From an uncultured Pelagibacteraceae bacterium (lineage in GTDB: Bacteria > Pseudomonadota > Alphaproteobacteria > Pelagibacterales > Pelagibacteraceae): DNA of 38,144 nucleotides. A program made the translations under genes and the position numbers. This document shows, piece after piece, positions 9,261 through 18,603 of this stretch. The notes below the pieces were generated by a model, which saw only the letters and a list, made by a program, of their open reading frames with translations, was not told the DNA's origin and made no database searches. Numbering within the stretch: position 1 is the first letter of the stretch; the number at the start of each line of letters is the position of its first letter. The stretch covers positions 1 through 38,144 of the forward strand of contig CABZBT010000006.1 in assembly GCA_902524045.1 (NCBI GenBank), given 5' to 3'.

Positions 9261-9773
9261 ATGTTTTACGATTTAAAAGATAAAAAACCAAAAAACTCTG
9301 GCGAAAATTGGGTAGCACCTAATGCAACTATTATAGGCGATGTTACCTTAGAAAAAAATTCTAGTATCTGGTTTAATGCAACTTTAAGAGGTGATGTGGA
9401 AAATATTCATATAGGTGAAGGTTCTAATGTTCAGGATGGATGTGTTTTACACACAGATCCTGGATATCCGTTAAAAGTTGGAAAAAATGTTACGATAGGC
9501 CATATGGTTATGCTGCACGGATGCACAATTGGAGAAAATAGTTTGATAGGAATAGGTGCAGTTATACTTAACAATGCAAAGATTGGAAAAAATTGTATTA
9601 TTGGGGCTAAAGCTTTAATAACGGAAAATAAAGAAATACCCGATAACTCTTTAGTAATTGGCTCTCCTGGAAAAGTTGTGAGAGAGCTTACTGAAGATGA
9701 AAAAAAAGCAATAACTGAAAACACAAAACACTATCAAGACAATTGGAAAAAATACTCTAATTCTATATTTTAA
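9261..9773 (+). CDS. gamma-class carbonic anhydrase family protein
   Basis: Left-handed beta-helix hexapeptides; RGDVENIHIGEGSNVQDGCVLHTD, TIGHMVMLHGCTIG, IGSPGKVVREL. Confidence 0.9.
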   Translation: MFYDLKDKKPKNSGENWVAPNATIIGDVTLEKNSSIWFNATLRGDVENIHIGEGSNVQDGCVLHTDPGYPLKVGKNVTIGHMVMLHGCTIGENSLIGIGAVILNNAKIGKNCIIGAKALITENKEIPDNSLVIGSPGKVVRELTEDEKKAITENTKHYQDNWKKYSNSIF

Positions 9774-9778
9774 GTAAA

Positions 9779-10219
9779 ATGCCAACTTATACAGTAACAA
9801 ATTCAAACTTTAATATTTCATCTAAACAACAAAAAAAATTAGCTGAAGGAATTACAAAAGTTCACAATGTAGTAACTGGTGCAAATACATATTTTGCACA
9901 AGTAATTTTTAATAAAACAAAAAAGAATAATCATTTTATGGGTGGAAAAAAAGTGAGGGAGCCATCTTTATTTTTACTTGGCCAAATTAGGGCAGGTCGA
10001 TCAAAAGAAGTCAAAGACAAATTAATTTCAGATTTAAAAAATGTATTAGTAAAAAATTCTAAATTAGATGAAACTCAAGTATGGGTTTATATTAATGATC
10101 TTCCCCCATCTCAGATGATTGAATACGGGGCTGTCTTACCAGAGTCAGGCAAAGAGAAACAGTGGTATGCAAATTTATCTATAAAATTAAAGAAAAAATT
10201 AGCGGCTATTGAAAAATAA
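9779..10219 (+). CDS. tautomerase superfamily protein, cis-3-chloroacrylic acid dehalogenase (cis-CaaD)-like
   Basis: N-terminal MP (Pro1); His28, Arg70, Arg73, Tyr103, Glu114 present when numbered from Pro1. Confidence 0.85.
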   Translation: MPTYTVTNSNFNISSKQQKKLAEGITKVHNVVTGANTYFAQVIFNKTKKNNHFMGGKKVREPSLFLLGQIRAGRSKEVKDKLISDLKNVLVKNSKLDETQVWVYINDLPPSQMIEYGAVLPESGKEKQWYANLSIKLKKKLAAIEK

Positions 10220-10220
10220 T

Positions 10221-10820
10221 TTAAGGCACCAACCAATCATTCTTATTTGTTTCTAAATCAAACTTAGCTCTTCGATGTCCTTTAGCAGCAAGATATAGCC
10301 ATTCAACAGATTTAACTTTACATTTAATCACAGTAAAGTTTTTATAACCTTCCTCACTTTGTTCCATAGTATAATCAAAATCTTCTAATTTGGATATCAT
10401 CCCCGATGTTGGATTATCTGATGTAGTCCCTGGAGGACTATCGGTTAAATAGCAACGTCTACTTATATGTTGAGTTTTTTTCCAAGACTCTTCAGTTATA
10501 GAATTTTGATTATTAACCTCACACTCTACTTTGACTCTTAGTTGTATCTTTTCCTCTTTATCATAGAAAACTAAAGAGGCATTTTTATTATTTTTCAATA
10601 TATCCACTTTTGGAGATCTTAAATCAGTGTGAAACTGTAAGAGATTGCTTTTTCTGTCTGATTTACGTAAGACAACTATTCTACCATCAACATCATTTTG
10701 ATGAGCGCAAATAAAAACAGGAATTCTAAATGGTGAACTTCTGTTGGTTACAGCATCATCCAACATTGACCAATATTTATTTTGAATTTCTTCTAAATCT
10801 TCATAGTATGCTGGCTGCAT
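10221..10820 (-). CDS. pyridoxamine 5'-phosphate oxidase-like FMN-binding family protein
   Basis: GRIVVLRKSDRKSNLLQFHTDLRSPKVDIL.NNKNASLVFYD motif; WLYLAAKGHRRAKF. Confidence 0.8.
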   Translation of the reverse strand: MQPAYYEDLEEIQNKYWSMLDDAVTNRSSPFRIPVFICAHQNDVDGRIVVLRKSDRKSNLLQFHTDLRSPKVDILKNNKNASLVFYDKEEKIQLRVKVECEVNNQNSITEESWKKTQHISRRCYLTDSPPGTTSDNPTSGMISKLEDFDYTMEQSEEGYKNFTVIKCKVKSVEWLYLAAKGHRRAKFDLETNKNDWLVP

Positions 10821-10823
10821 ACT

Positions 10824-11693
10824 CTACTTTCTAAATCTTTTTATTAAGCTTGAAGTATCCCAACGATTACCACCCATTCCTTGTACTTCTGCGTAATATT
10901 TATCAACTAATTCGGTTACAGGTAACAATGAACCATTATTTTTAGCTTCATCCATTGCAATTTTTAAATCTTTTCTCATCCAATCAACTGCAAAACCAAA
11001 ATCAAATTTATCATCAATCATAGTTTTATATCTATTTTCCATCTGCCAAGATTGTGCTGCACCTTTTGAAATAACTTCAATTACATCCTCCATATTTAAT
11101 CCTGCTTTCATTCCAAAATTAATAGCTTCAGATAAACCTTGTACTAAACCTGCAATACAAATTTGATTAACCATTTTTGCAAGCTGTCCATTCCCTGGAC
11201 CACCAAGCAATTTCATTTTTTTACTATAACAATCAATTTTATCTTTTGCTTTGTCAAAGTCAGTTTGATCACCACCGATCATAACTGTTAATGCACCATT
11301 TTCTGCGCCAGCTTGACCTCCTGATACTGGCGCATCTAGTGAACCAAATCCATTTTTTTTTGCATAAGCATGTATCTCCCTTGCAATTGTTGCAGAGGCA
11401 GTTGTGTTATCAATGTAAACAGCACCTTTTTTAATTGTTTTAAATACACCGTTGTCTCCAAAAGTAACCTCTCTTAAATCATTGTCATTTCCTACACATG
11501 TAAAAATGTATTCAGCATCTTTTGCAGCTTCAGCTGGAGTATCAGCCATTTTACCTTTGTGTTCATTAATCCATTTTTCAGCTTTGGATTTTGTTCTGTT
11601 AAAAACAGTTACATTGTGTCCACCTTTTGATATATAACCTGCCATTGGATAACCCATAACACCAAGACCAATGAAAGCAACATTACAACTCAT
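10824..11693 (-). CDS. NAD(P)-dependent beta-hydroxyacid dehydrogenase (3-hydroxyisobutyrate dehydrogenase family)
   Basis: FIGLGVMGYPMA Rossmann motif; DAPVSGGQAGAENG; GNGQLAKMVNQ catalytic-Lys motif. Confidence 0.9.
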   Translation of the reverse strand: MSCNVAFIGLGVMGYPMAGYISKGGHNVTVFNRTKSKAEKWINEHKGKMADTPAEAAKDAEYIFTCVGNDNDLREVTFGDNGVFKTIKKGAVYIDNTTASATIAREIHAYAKKNGFGSLDAPVSGGQAGAENGALTVMIGGDQTDFDKAKDKIDCYSKKMKLLGGPGNGQLAKMVNQICIAGLVQGLSEAINFGMKAGLNMEDVIEVISKGAAQSWQMENRYKTMIDDKFDFGFAVDWMRKDLKIAMDEAKNNGSLLPVTELVDKYYAEVQGMGGNRWDTSSLIKRFRK

Positions 11694-11704
11694 AATATTT
11701 TAAT

Positions 11705-12910
11705 ATGTTTAAAAGTTTAAGTTTAAAAGTAATTATATTTGGATTTATATTTACATTTTTTTCTAGTTTTGGACAGAGTTTTTTTCTTGGCCTTTTTAAT
11801 TCTAGCATACGAGATGCATTATCTATCACTCAAGGTCAATTTGGATCAATTTACGCATCTGCAACTTTGTTGAGTAGTTTTTTATTAATTTGGGTTGGAA
11901 AAAAAATAGACGATATAAATATATTTAAATTTGCCTTTTTGGTAACAATTCTTCTGTCCTTCTCATGTTTTTTCTTTTCAAAAATTTCTTCAATAACCTT
12001 TTTATTTATTGCAATTTTTCTAATGAGATTTTCAGGGCAAGGCATGATGTCTCATACTGCAACAACAACCATATCTAGATATTTTACAAAATCTCGAGGT
12101 AAAGCTCTAAGCACAAGTTGGTTTGGTCTCTCTACTGCTGAATTTATACTACCTGTTTTAATTGTATATTTACTAACTATAACTTCTTGGCAAAATTTAT
12201 GGATATATATTTCAATATTAGTTTTGATATTTCTGCCAATAACTTCTTTTACTTTAGTCAAGAACTTAAACTTTGAATCTAGAGAGAAGACAAACCAAAA
12301 AGAGTTTAATGAAAAAATAAAACAATGGAAAAGAATTGAAGTTCTTAAAGACTATCGATTTTATATAGTTTGTTTGAATATGTTAGCGATGCCATGGATT
12401 GCAACTGGCGTTTTTGTTTATCAATCTTTTATTTTAGAGTCTAAAGGGTGGGGTACTTATGTAATTGCTCAATCTTTTATGGTTTACTCAATTTTGTCAG
12501 TAGTAACTCTATTAATTGCAGGATTTTTAATTGATAAATTTACGAGTAGAAAATTACTTATTTTTATGAATATTCCATTATTAATTTCTACTGTAGTTCT
12601 TATGTATTTTGATATTTCATATTCTGCTTTCATATTTTTAGGTTTAATTGGTATTTCAAATGGACTCGCAAACGTCCTAGGCTCATCAACTTGGGCAGAA
12701 ATTTATGGTGTAAGATATATTGGTTCAATTAAAGCTTTAACTACGGCCTTAATGGTTTTCTCTACTGCTTTTGGCACTGCTTTATTTGGCATATTAATAG
12801 ATATTGGATTCTCAATAGAGCAGATAGCCTTAATATCATTTATTTATATTGCCTTATCAGCGACTCTTTTATTGTTTGTTAAAAATAAGCTAAATCCAGA
12901 GTATTTATAA
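11705..12910 (+). CDS. MFS transporter
   Basis: About 12 predicted TM helices; MFS-like loops (WVGKKIDD; LIDKFTSRK). Confidence 0.85.
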   Translation: MFKSLSLKVIIFGFIFTFFSSFGQSFFLGLFNSSIRDALSITQGQFGSIYASATLLSSFLLIWVGKKIDDINIFKFAFLVTILLSFSCFFFSKISSITFLFIAIFLMRFSGQGMMSHTATTTISRYFTKSRGKALSTSWFGLSTAEFILPVLIVYLLTITSWQNLWIYISILVLIFLPITSFTLVKNLNFESREKTNQKEFNEKIKQWKRIEVLKDYRFYIVCLNMLAMPWIATGVFVYQSFILESKGWGTYVIAQSFMVYSILSVVTLLIAGFLIDKFTSRKLLIFMNIPLLISTVVLMYFDISYSAFIFLGLIGISNGLANVLGSSTWAEIYGVRYIGSIKALTTALMVFSTAFGTALFGILIDIGFSIEQIALISFIYIALSATLLLFVKNKLNPEYL

Positions 12911-12953
12911 AATTCTCCTTGATTTTTTAAACTTCACTGTGTAGATACTCCGC

Positions 12954-13487
12954 ATGGCTAGAGTTACTGTAGAAGATTGTATAGATAAAGTGGACAGCCC
13001 CTACGAGTTAGTTTTGGTAGCTAAAGAAAGAGCAACTCAACTTAATACTGGTATAGAACCCACTTTAGATAAAGATAATGACAAAAACACTGTTATTGCT
13101 TTAAGAGAAATTGCACAAGAAAATATTACAGTAAACGATCTTACCGAAAGTGCAGTTTACAAATTAAGGAAACATGTAGAGCAGGTTGATGATGGAGCCG
13201 AAGATGATGAGGAAGTAGGTGATGATTTTGAAAGTTTATATAAGGGCGAAATTTCAAAAAGCGGGACACCTATTTTACCATCGAAGAGAGCAAGGAAGAC
13301 ACCAGAAAAAATACAAGTTTCAAACGACGACTTAGCAGAGTTATCACAAACAGCCAGACCAGATATCGATACATCAGCAACTGATGAAACTGGAGAGGAA
13401 CAAGGTGATGTTTCATTAGATGAAGTAACCGAAACAGAAAATCAAGGCTCTGAACAAGACACTTCTGACGAAACTGAAAATAATTAA
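12954..13487 (+). CDS. rpoZ: RNA polymerase omega subunit with long acidic C-terminal extension
   Basis: [50 protein letters not shown] is the RpoZ core; about 110 further residues rich in D/E. Confidence 0.9.
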   Translation: MARVTVEDCIDKVDSPYELVLVAKERATQLNTGIEPTLDKDNDKNTVIALREIAQENITVNDLTESAVYKLRKHVEQVDDGAEDDEEVGDDFESLYKGEISKSGTPILPSKRARKTPEKIQVSNDDLAELSQTARPDIDTSATDETGEEQGDVSLDEVTETENQGSEQDTSDETENN

Positions 13488-14626
13488 GTAAATTCTTTTA
13501 AAATTTTTTCCCTATGCTCATCTAAATCAGGGATGTCACCTCTAGTTTTTTCATCTTTATAGTTAGACATTTTTATTGGATTACCGGCTAGTTTGAAATC
13601 TCCAATTTTTTTATGAAAGGCTTTAACAATCATATTTCTTGCATATACTTGGGGATTCTCTACCGCTTCTTTAATATTAAATATAGGACCACATGGAATT
13701 TTCTCTTTTTCCATGTCCTTAACCCATTCTTTGGTATTTCTATTTAACAGTTTTTTTTCAAGAATTTCCTTAAGCTTATCCATGTTTTGTGCTCTAGATG
13801 AATTGTTAAAAAATTTTGGATCTTTATGTATTTCAGATATCCCCAAAAGTTCACAAAGTTTTTCGAACAGTCTGTCGTTTCCAGCTGCGATAATAATATA
13901 ACTATCTTTAGTCTTAAAAGCTTCGAATGGTGCAATCGATGGATGACGTGATCCCATTGGTTTTGGTATTTCATTTTTTGCTAAATAACGAGCTATAGCA
14001 TTTTCTAAAATTGCTATTTGGCAATCAAGCATTGAAACATCTATGTACATACCTTTACCAGTTTTTTGTCTGTCATAGAGAGCTGCATTTATTCCAATCG
14101 CAGTAAACAAACCAGCGGTGATATCTCCAATTGATGTTCCTACCCTCGTTGGTTCTGAGTTTGGTTGACCAGTTACACTCATTAATCCTCCCATACCTTG
14201 AACAACCATATCATAAGCAGGCAGTTCTTTTAGAGGACCAGTTTGTCCAAAACCTGAAGCAGATGCATAAATTAGTTTTGGGTATTTTTTACTCACATCT
14301 TCCCAACCATATCCCCATTTTTCTAAAGTGCCTGGTTTAAAATTCTCAACTAATATGTCTGCTTTAGATAAAATTTTATCAAAAATTTTTTTGTCCTCTT
14401 CTTTTTTTAAGTTAAGAGCAATACTCTCCTTACCTCTATTTAGTGACATAAAATAAGCGGAGTATTCTTCTATGAATGGTCCAAATTTACGGGAATCATC
14501 ACCAATTTCTGGAGCTTCAATTTTAATTACTCTAGCCCCAAGATCAGATAAAATCATCGTGCAATAGGGACCGACTAATACTCTCGTTAAATCAACAACT
14601 AGCAGGTTTTTTAAAGGTCCATCCAT
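13484..14626 (-). CDS. CoA transferase family III (CaiB/BaiF)
   Basis: [64 protein letters not shown]. Confidence 0.92.
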   Translation of the reverse strand: MDGPLKNLLVVDLTRVLVGPYCTMILSDLGARVIKIEAPEIGDDSRKFGPFIEEYSAYFMSLNRGKESIALNLKKEEDKKIFDKILSKADILVENFKPGTLEKWGYGWEDVSKKYPKLIYASASGFGQTGPLKELPAYDMVVQGMGGLMSVTGQPNSEPTRVGTSIGDITAGLFTAIGINAALYDRQKTGKGMYIDVSMLDCQIAILENAIARYLAKNEIPKPMGSRHPSIAPFEAFKTKDSYIIIAAGNDRLFEKLCELLGISEIHKDPKFFNNSSRAQNMDKLKEILEKKLLNRNTKEWVKDMEKEKIPCGPIFNIKEAVENPQVYARNMIVKAFHKKIGDFKLAGNPIKMSNYKDEKTRGDIPDLDEHREKILKEFT

Positions 14627-14721
14627 ATAATTTCTATAATATTTGAGTTTTTGGCGACTTGACTCTTATTAATAAGTTCACTTTAATTGAATTATTAAAA
14701 ATAACAATAGAGGGAAAAATA

Positions 14722-15732
14722 ATGTTAAAAAAAATATCTTTATATTTAACTTCATTAGTTTTTGTATTTACTACTATTGGTTCTGCTTATGCTGTTACGC
14801 TAAAAGCAAGTCACCAATGGCCTGGAACACCAAGAGCTGATGGATCTTTCGACCCACGTCACGAAATGGTTCAAATCATTGCTGACGAGGTAAAAAAAGC
14901 AAATGTTGGAATAGATATCAGAATTTATCCAGCTAAATCATTATACAAACCTAAAGAACAGTGGAAACCAATGACAACTGGTCAATTGGATATTTCTGCT
15001 TTTCCATTAGCTTATGCGTCTAAGTTCCATCCAGAATTTGATGCAACTTTAATGCCAGGAACCGTTAAAAATCATGATCATGCGTTGAGATTCAATAAAG
15101 GACCAATGATGACTGAGATTAAAAGAATTATTAACGATGCTGGTGTAGTAGTTTTATCTGATGCATGGTTAGGTGGTGGTTTTGCTTCAAAGTCAAAATG
15201 TATAAAAAATCCTAGTGATGCAAAAGGTCAAGTTATGAGAGCTGCGGGTAAAGCATTTAACCAAATGTTAGAAGCAGCTGGTGCTGGTATTCAAAGTATG
15301 CCATCATCAGAGATATACACAGGTTTACAAACTGGTGTATTAACTGGTGCGAACACTAGCTCAGGAAGTTTTGTAAGTTACAAAATCTACGAACAAGTTT
15401 CTTGTGCAACTCCTCCAGGAAAATTTGGTCTGTGGTTTATGTATGAACCAATTTTGATGTCAAAAAAGTCTTTTGACGCGCTAAACTCTAAGCAGCAAAA
15501 AGCTTTAATGAAAGCTGGTAAAGTTGCAGAGAAATACATGACAGCTCAAGTAGAAAACTTAGATAAAAAGTTTGAAGATGCTTATAAAGCTGCAGGTGTA
15601 AAATTAGTATACATGTCCGAAAAAGACCATGCTGCATGGGTAGAGATCGCTAAGAAATCTTCTCACAAAGCATTTGCTGATAAAGTTCCAGGTGGCGATA
15701 AGCTGATGGAAATGGCTTTAGCAGTTAAATAA
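14722..15732 (+). CDS. dctP: TRAP transporter substrate-binding protein DctP
   Basis: Signal peptide MLKKISLYLTSLVFVFTTIGSAYA; TRAP motif QVMRAAGKAFNQMLEAAGA. Start moved from 14659 to 14722, preceded by SD-like GAGGGA. Confidence 0.88.
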   Translation: MLKKISLYLTSLVFVFTTIGSAYAVTLKASHQWPGTPRADGSFDPRHEMVQIIADEVKKANVGIDIRIYPAKSLYKPKEQWKPMTTGQLDISAFPLAYASKFHPEFDATLMPGTVKNHDHALRFNKGPMMTEIKRIINDAGVVVLSDAWLGGGFASKSKCIKNPSDAKGQVMRAAGKAFNQMLEAAGAGIQSMPSSEIYTGLQTGVLTGANTSSGSFVSYKIYEQVSCATPPGKFGLWFMYEPILMSKKSFDALNSKQQKALMKAGKVAEKYMTAQVENLDKKFEDAYKAAGVKLVYMSEKDHAAWVEIAKKSSHKAFADKVPGGDKLMEMALAVK

Positions 15733-15746
15733 AATAATATATAAAG

Positions 15747-15782
15747 AACCCCTATTTATTCTATTTAAATAGGGGTTTTTTT
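15747..15782 (+). terminator. intrinsic-terminator-like hairpin plus T7 between dctP and dctQ
   Basis: AACCCCTATTTA-N7-TAAATAGGGGTT followed by TTTTT, directly abutting the dctQ ATG at 15783. Confidence 0.88.
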
Positions 15783-16277
15783 ATGAAAAAAAAATATCTT
15801 CAATTTTGTGATTTAATAGCTAAAGCATGTGGTGCTTTTGCTGTATTAGCATTGCTATTGTCAATATTGGTAATTGTTGAACTTGTTTTTGAAAGATATT
15901 TTTTTCAAAGAGCAATAACATGGCAAACAGAACTTGTCACCATGTTATTAGTTGCTTCAACTTTTATAGGAAGTGTATACGTTCTAAGTGAAAAAGCTCA
16001 TGTGAGCATGGAATGGATATACGATTTTTTATCAAAAAAAAATATAATTAGATTAAAAATTTTTACATCTTCGGTAAGTTTAATTTTCTTCTTAATTTTA
16101 TTTTATTTTGGATTTCTAATGTTTGAGGAAGCATTTACCAAAAATTATTCAACAGGAACTGTCTGGGATCCACCATTATGGATACCATATTCATCAATGA
16201 TGATTGGGGCTTTGCTGATGATATTACAGTATATCGCAGAAATTATAAAATTAACTGATGAAAAGGATTTTAATTAA
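15783..16277 (+). CDS. dctQ: TRAP transporter small permease DctQ
   Basis: Four-TM protein between dctP and dctM; TWQTELVTMLLVASTFIGSVYVL motif. Confidence 0.88.
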   Translation: MKKKYLQFCDLIAKACGAFAVLALLLSILVIVELVFERYFFQRAITWQTELVTMLLVASTFIGSVYVLSEKAHVSMEWIYDFLSKKNIIRLKIFTSSVSLIFFLILFYFGFLMFEEAFTKNYSTGTVWDPPLWIPYSSMMIGALLMILQYIAEIIKLTDEKDFN

Positions 16278-17609
16278 ATGGATCCATTGATTATAGCATT
16301 AATTGTTGCAGTTTTTACTTTATTGGTACTTTTTTCTGGAATTCCAATTGCTTTTGGTTTGAGTTTTGTTTCAATAGCTCTGTTAGTTACATTTGAAGGT
16401 GTTCAAATGCTAGATGTCTTTGCTGAAACATTTTTTGCAGGACTAAACTCTTTTGTTTTACTTTCTATACCAATGTTTATTTTAATGGGAATGGCCGTTG
16501 CTAATTCTCCAGCGGGAAAAGATTTGTATACAGGATTAGATAGATGGCTTTGGAGAGTACCAGGAGGATTGGTAATTTCTAATATTGGAGCGTGCTCAGT
16601 TTTTGCAGCCTTGAGTGGATCTAGTCCCGCAACCTGTGCTGCGATTGGAACAATGGGAATACCCGAAATGAGAAAAAGGGGATATTCGGATCAGATTGCA
16701 ACTGGAACTATTGCAGCTGGTGGAACTTTAGGCGTTTTAATTCCTCCAAGTATTGTTTTAATTGTTTATGGGATCGCAACTGGTACATCTATTGGAAGAT
16801 TATTTTTATGTGGTCTCGTGCCTGGTTTTATGTTAGCAGGAATGTTTGCGATATGGGCTCTAATACATAGTTATTTTATTGATAAAGATGCAGCAAAAGC
16901 TTTAAGAAATAGAGTAAGACCAACTCTAAAAGAAAAACTCGAGGTTTTACCAAGAATTTTACCTTTCCTAGCTATCATAGCTGGTGTTTTGTATGTACTT
17001 TATGGAGGAGTTGCAACACCCTCTGAAGCATCTGGAGTAGGAGCATTTTTAGTTTTTGTATTGATTGCTGTTGTTTACAAAATTTATCAACCAAAAAAGA
17101 TTTGGAACATTGTTAAAGTTTCAATGAAAGAAAGCGTAATGATAATGTTCATTATTGCTGCCTCATATCTTTTTGCATTTACTCTTTCACAACTGTATGT
17201 AACTCAGTCTTTGGCACAGAGCATGGTCGAATTAAGCTCTAACAAATGGGTTGTGTTCATGCTGATAAATATATTTCTTTTAATAGCTGGTTTCTTTTTA
17301 CCGCCAGTTGCGGTTATTGTAATGACTTCTGCTATATTATTACCAGTTATTACTACTTTAGGTTTTGACCCATACTGGTTTGCAATAGTATTTACAATTA
17401 ATATGGAGATTGGCTTAATCACACCACCAGTTGGATTAAATCTTTATATTATAAAAGGAATTACCCCAGATGTTAGTTTGTCAGAAATTTTAAAAGGATC
17501 TATACCGTTTATGATAATTATGGCTTTAGCTATAGTAATTTTATGTATTTTTCCTGAGATTGTTACATGGTTCCCTGATAAAATAATGGGTAAAGACCTT
17601 GGATTCTAA
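16278..17609 (+). CDS. dctM: TRAP transporter large permease DctM
   Basis: Multi-TM; SIPMFILMGMAVANSPAGKDLY, GGTLGVLIPPSI, EIGLITPPVGLNLYI. Confidence 0.95.
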   Translation: MDPLIIALIVAVFTLLVLFSGIPIAFGLSFVSIALLVTFEGVQMLDVFAETFFAGLNSFVLLSIPMFILMGMAVANSPAGKDLYTGLDRWLWRVPGGLVISNIGACSVFAALSGSSPATCAAIGTMGIPEMRKRGYSDQIATGTIAAGGTLGVLIPPSIVLIVYGIATGTSIGRLFLCGLVPGFMLAGMFAIWALIHSYFIDKDAAKALRNRVRPTLKEKLEVLPRILPFLAIIAGVLYVLYGGVATPSEASGVGAFLVFVLIAVVYKIYQPKKIWNIVKVSMKESVMIMFIIAASYLFAFTLSQLYVTQSLAQSMVELSSNKWVVFMLINIFLLIAGFFLPPVAVIVMTSAILLPVITTLGFDPYWFAIVFTINMEIGLITPPVGLNLYIIKGITPDVSLSEILKGSIPFMIIMALAIVILCIFPEIVTWFPDKIMGKDLGF

Positions 17610-18603
17610 AAAAGAAATAAATAGAAAAATATCTGTTGCCCCAATGATGGATTGCACAGATAGGCATGATCGTTTCTTTTTAAGACTGATGAGCAAAAAT
17701 GTAATGCTCTATACTGAGATGGTTGCTACAAAATCAGCAATTTACGGCGATCGAAAAAAAATTTTATCTTATAGTCCTGAAGAAAAACCATTAGCTTTAC
17801 AAGTTGGTGGGTCTGATAAAGAAGAATTAGCAAAAGTAGCTAAAATTGCTGAGGATATGGGTTACGATGAAATTAACATTAACCTCGGTTGTCCTAGCAA
17901 AAAAGTTCAAAAAAATAAATTTGGTGCATGTTTAATAAAAGAACCTGACTTGGTTGCAGAATGCATCAGTTCAATGGTGAATGCTTGTAAAATACCTGTT
18001 ACGGCAAAGACAAGAATTGGTTTCGATGATACAGAGGAATTTGATTATTTGAATAATTTTATACACAAGATGAAAGTTGCTGGTTCAAAAACATTTATTT
18101 TGCATGCAAGGAAAGCAATTTTAACTGGTTTATCTCCAAAACAAAATCTAAATATTCCAAAACTAAATTACAAAATGGTTTATGACATTAAAAAAGAAAA
18201 TCCTGATTTAGAAATAATTATAAATGGTGGAATTACAAAAGTTGAGGAAATTAAAAATCATTTGAAATTTTGTAATGGTGTTATGATAGGAAGATCAATT
18301 TATCAAAATCCATATTCTTTAATAGAAATTGAAAAAGAAATATTCAATACAGAAATAAGTCCAACACGGGAACAAGTGGTAGAAAAACTTTTAGAGTATG
18401 CTGATAGAGAAGTAAAATTAGGAACAAAGATTAATCATATTATGAGACATACAGTAGGTTTATATCATGGACAAGCTGGATCTAAGGAATGGAAAAGATA
18501 TTTAAGTGATAATATGATGGCAAGAGACTCTGATTTTCAAAAAACAAAACATATCATGACCATTGTTCAGAATAATGAGAAAGCTATTCAGACTAATTCA
18601 TAA
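17599..18603 (+). CDS. dusA: tRNA-dihydrouridine synthase (DusA family)
   Basis: SVAPMMDCTDRHDRFFLRLMS, LYTEMV, NINLGCPSKKVQ, VTAKTRIGFD, INGGI. TTG start inside the dctM 3' end. Confidence 0.9.
   Translation: MDSKKEINRKISVAPMMDCTDRHDRFFLRLMSKNVMLYTEMVATKSAIYGDRKKILSYSPEEKPLALQVGGSDKEELAKVAKIAEDMGYDEININLGCPSKKVQKNKFGACLIKEPDLVAECISSMVNACKIPVTAKTRIGFDDTEEFDYLNNFIHKMKVAGSKTFILHARKAILTGLSPKQNLNIPKLNYKMVYDIKKENPDLEIIINGGITKVEEIKNHLKFCNGVMIGRSIYQNPYSLIEIEKEIFNTEISPTREQVVEKLLEYADREVKLGTKINHIMRHTVGLYHGQAGSKEWKRYLSDNMMARDSDFQKTKHIMTIVQNNEKAIQTNS

Noticed and set aside
9431-9724. 97-aa minus-strand ORF inside the gamma carbonic anhydrase gene
   Set aside because: Antisense of hexapeptide repeats; no independent support.
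13744-14340. Short ORFs on both strands within the CoA-transferase gene (13744-13974, 14131-14340)
   Set aside because: Out-of-frame readings of a clear CDS.
14659-14721. N-terminal 21-residue extension of the TRAP SBP ORF
   Set aside because: The signal peptide begins at 14722, preceded by an SD-like GAGGGA; the extension is probably 5' UTR.
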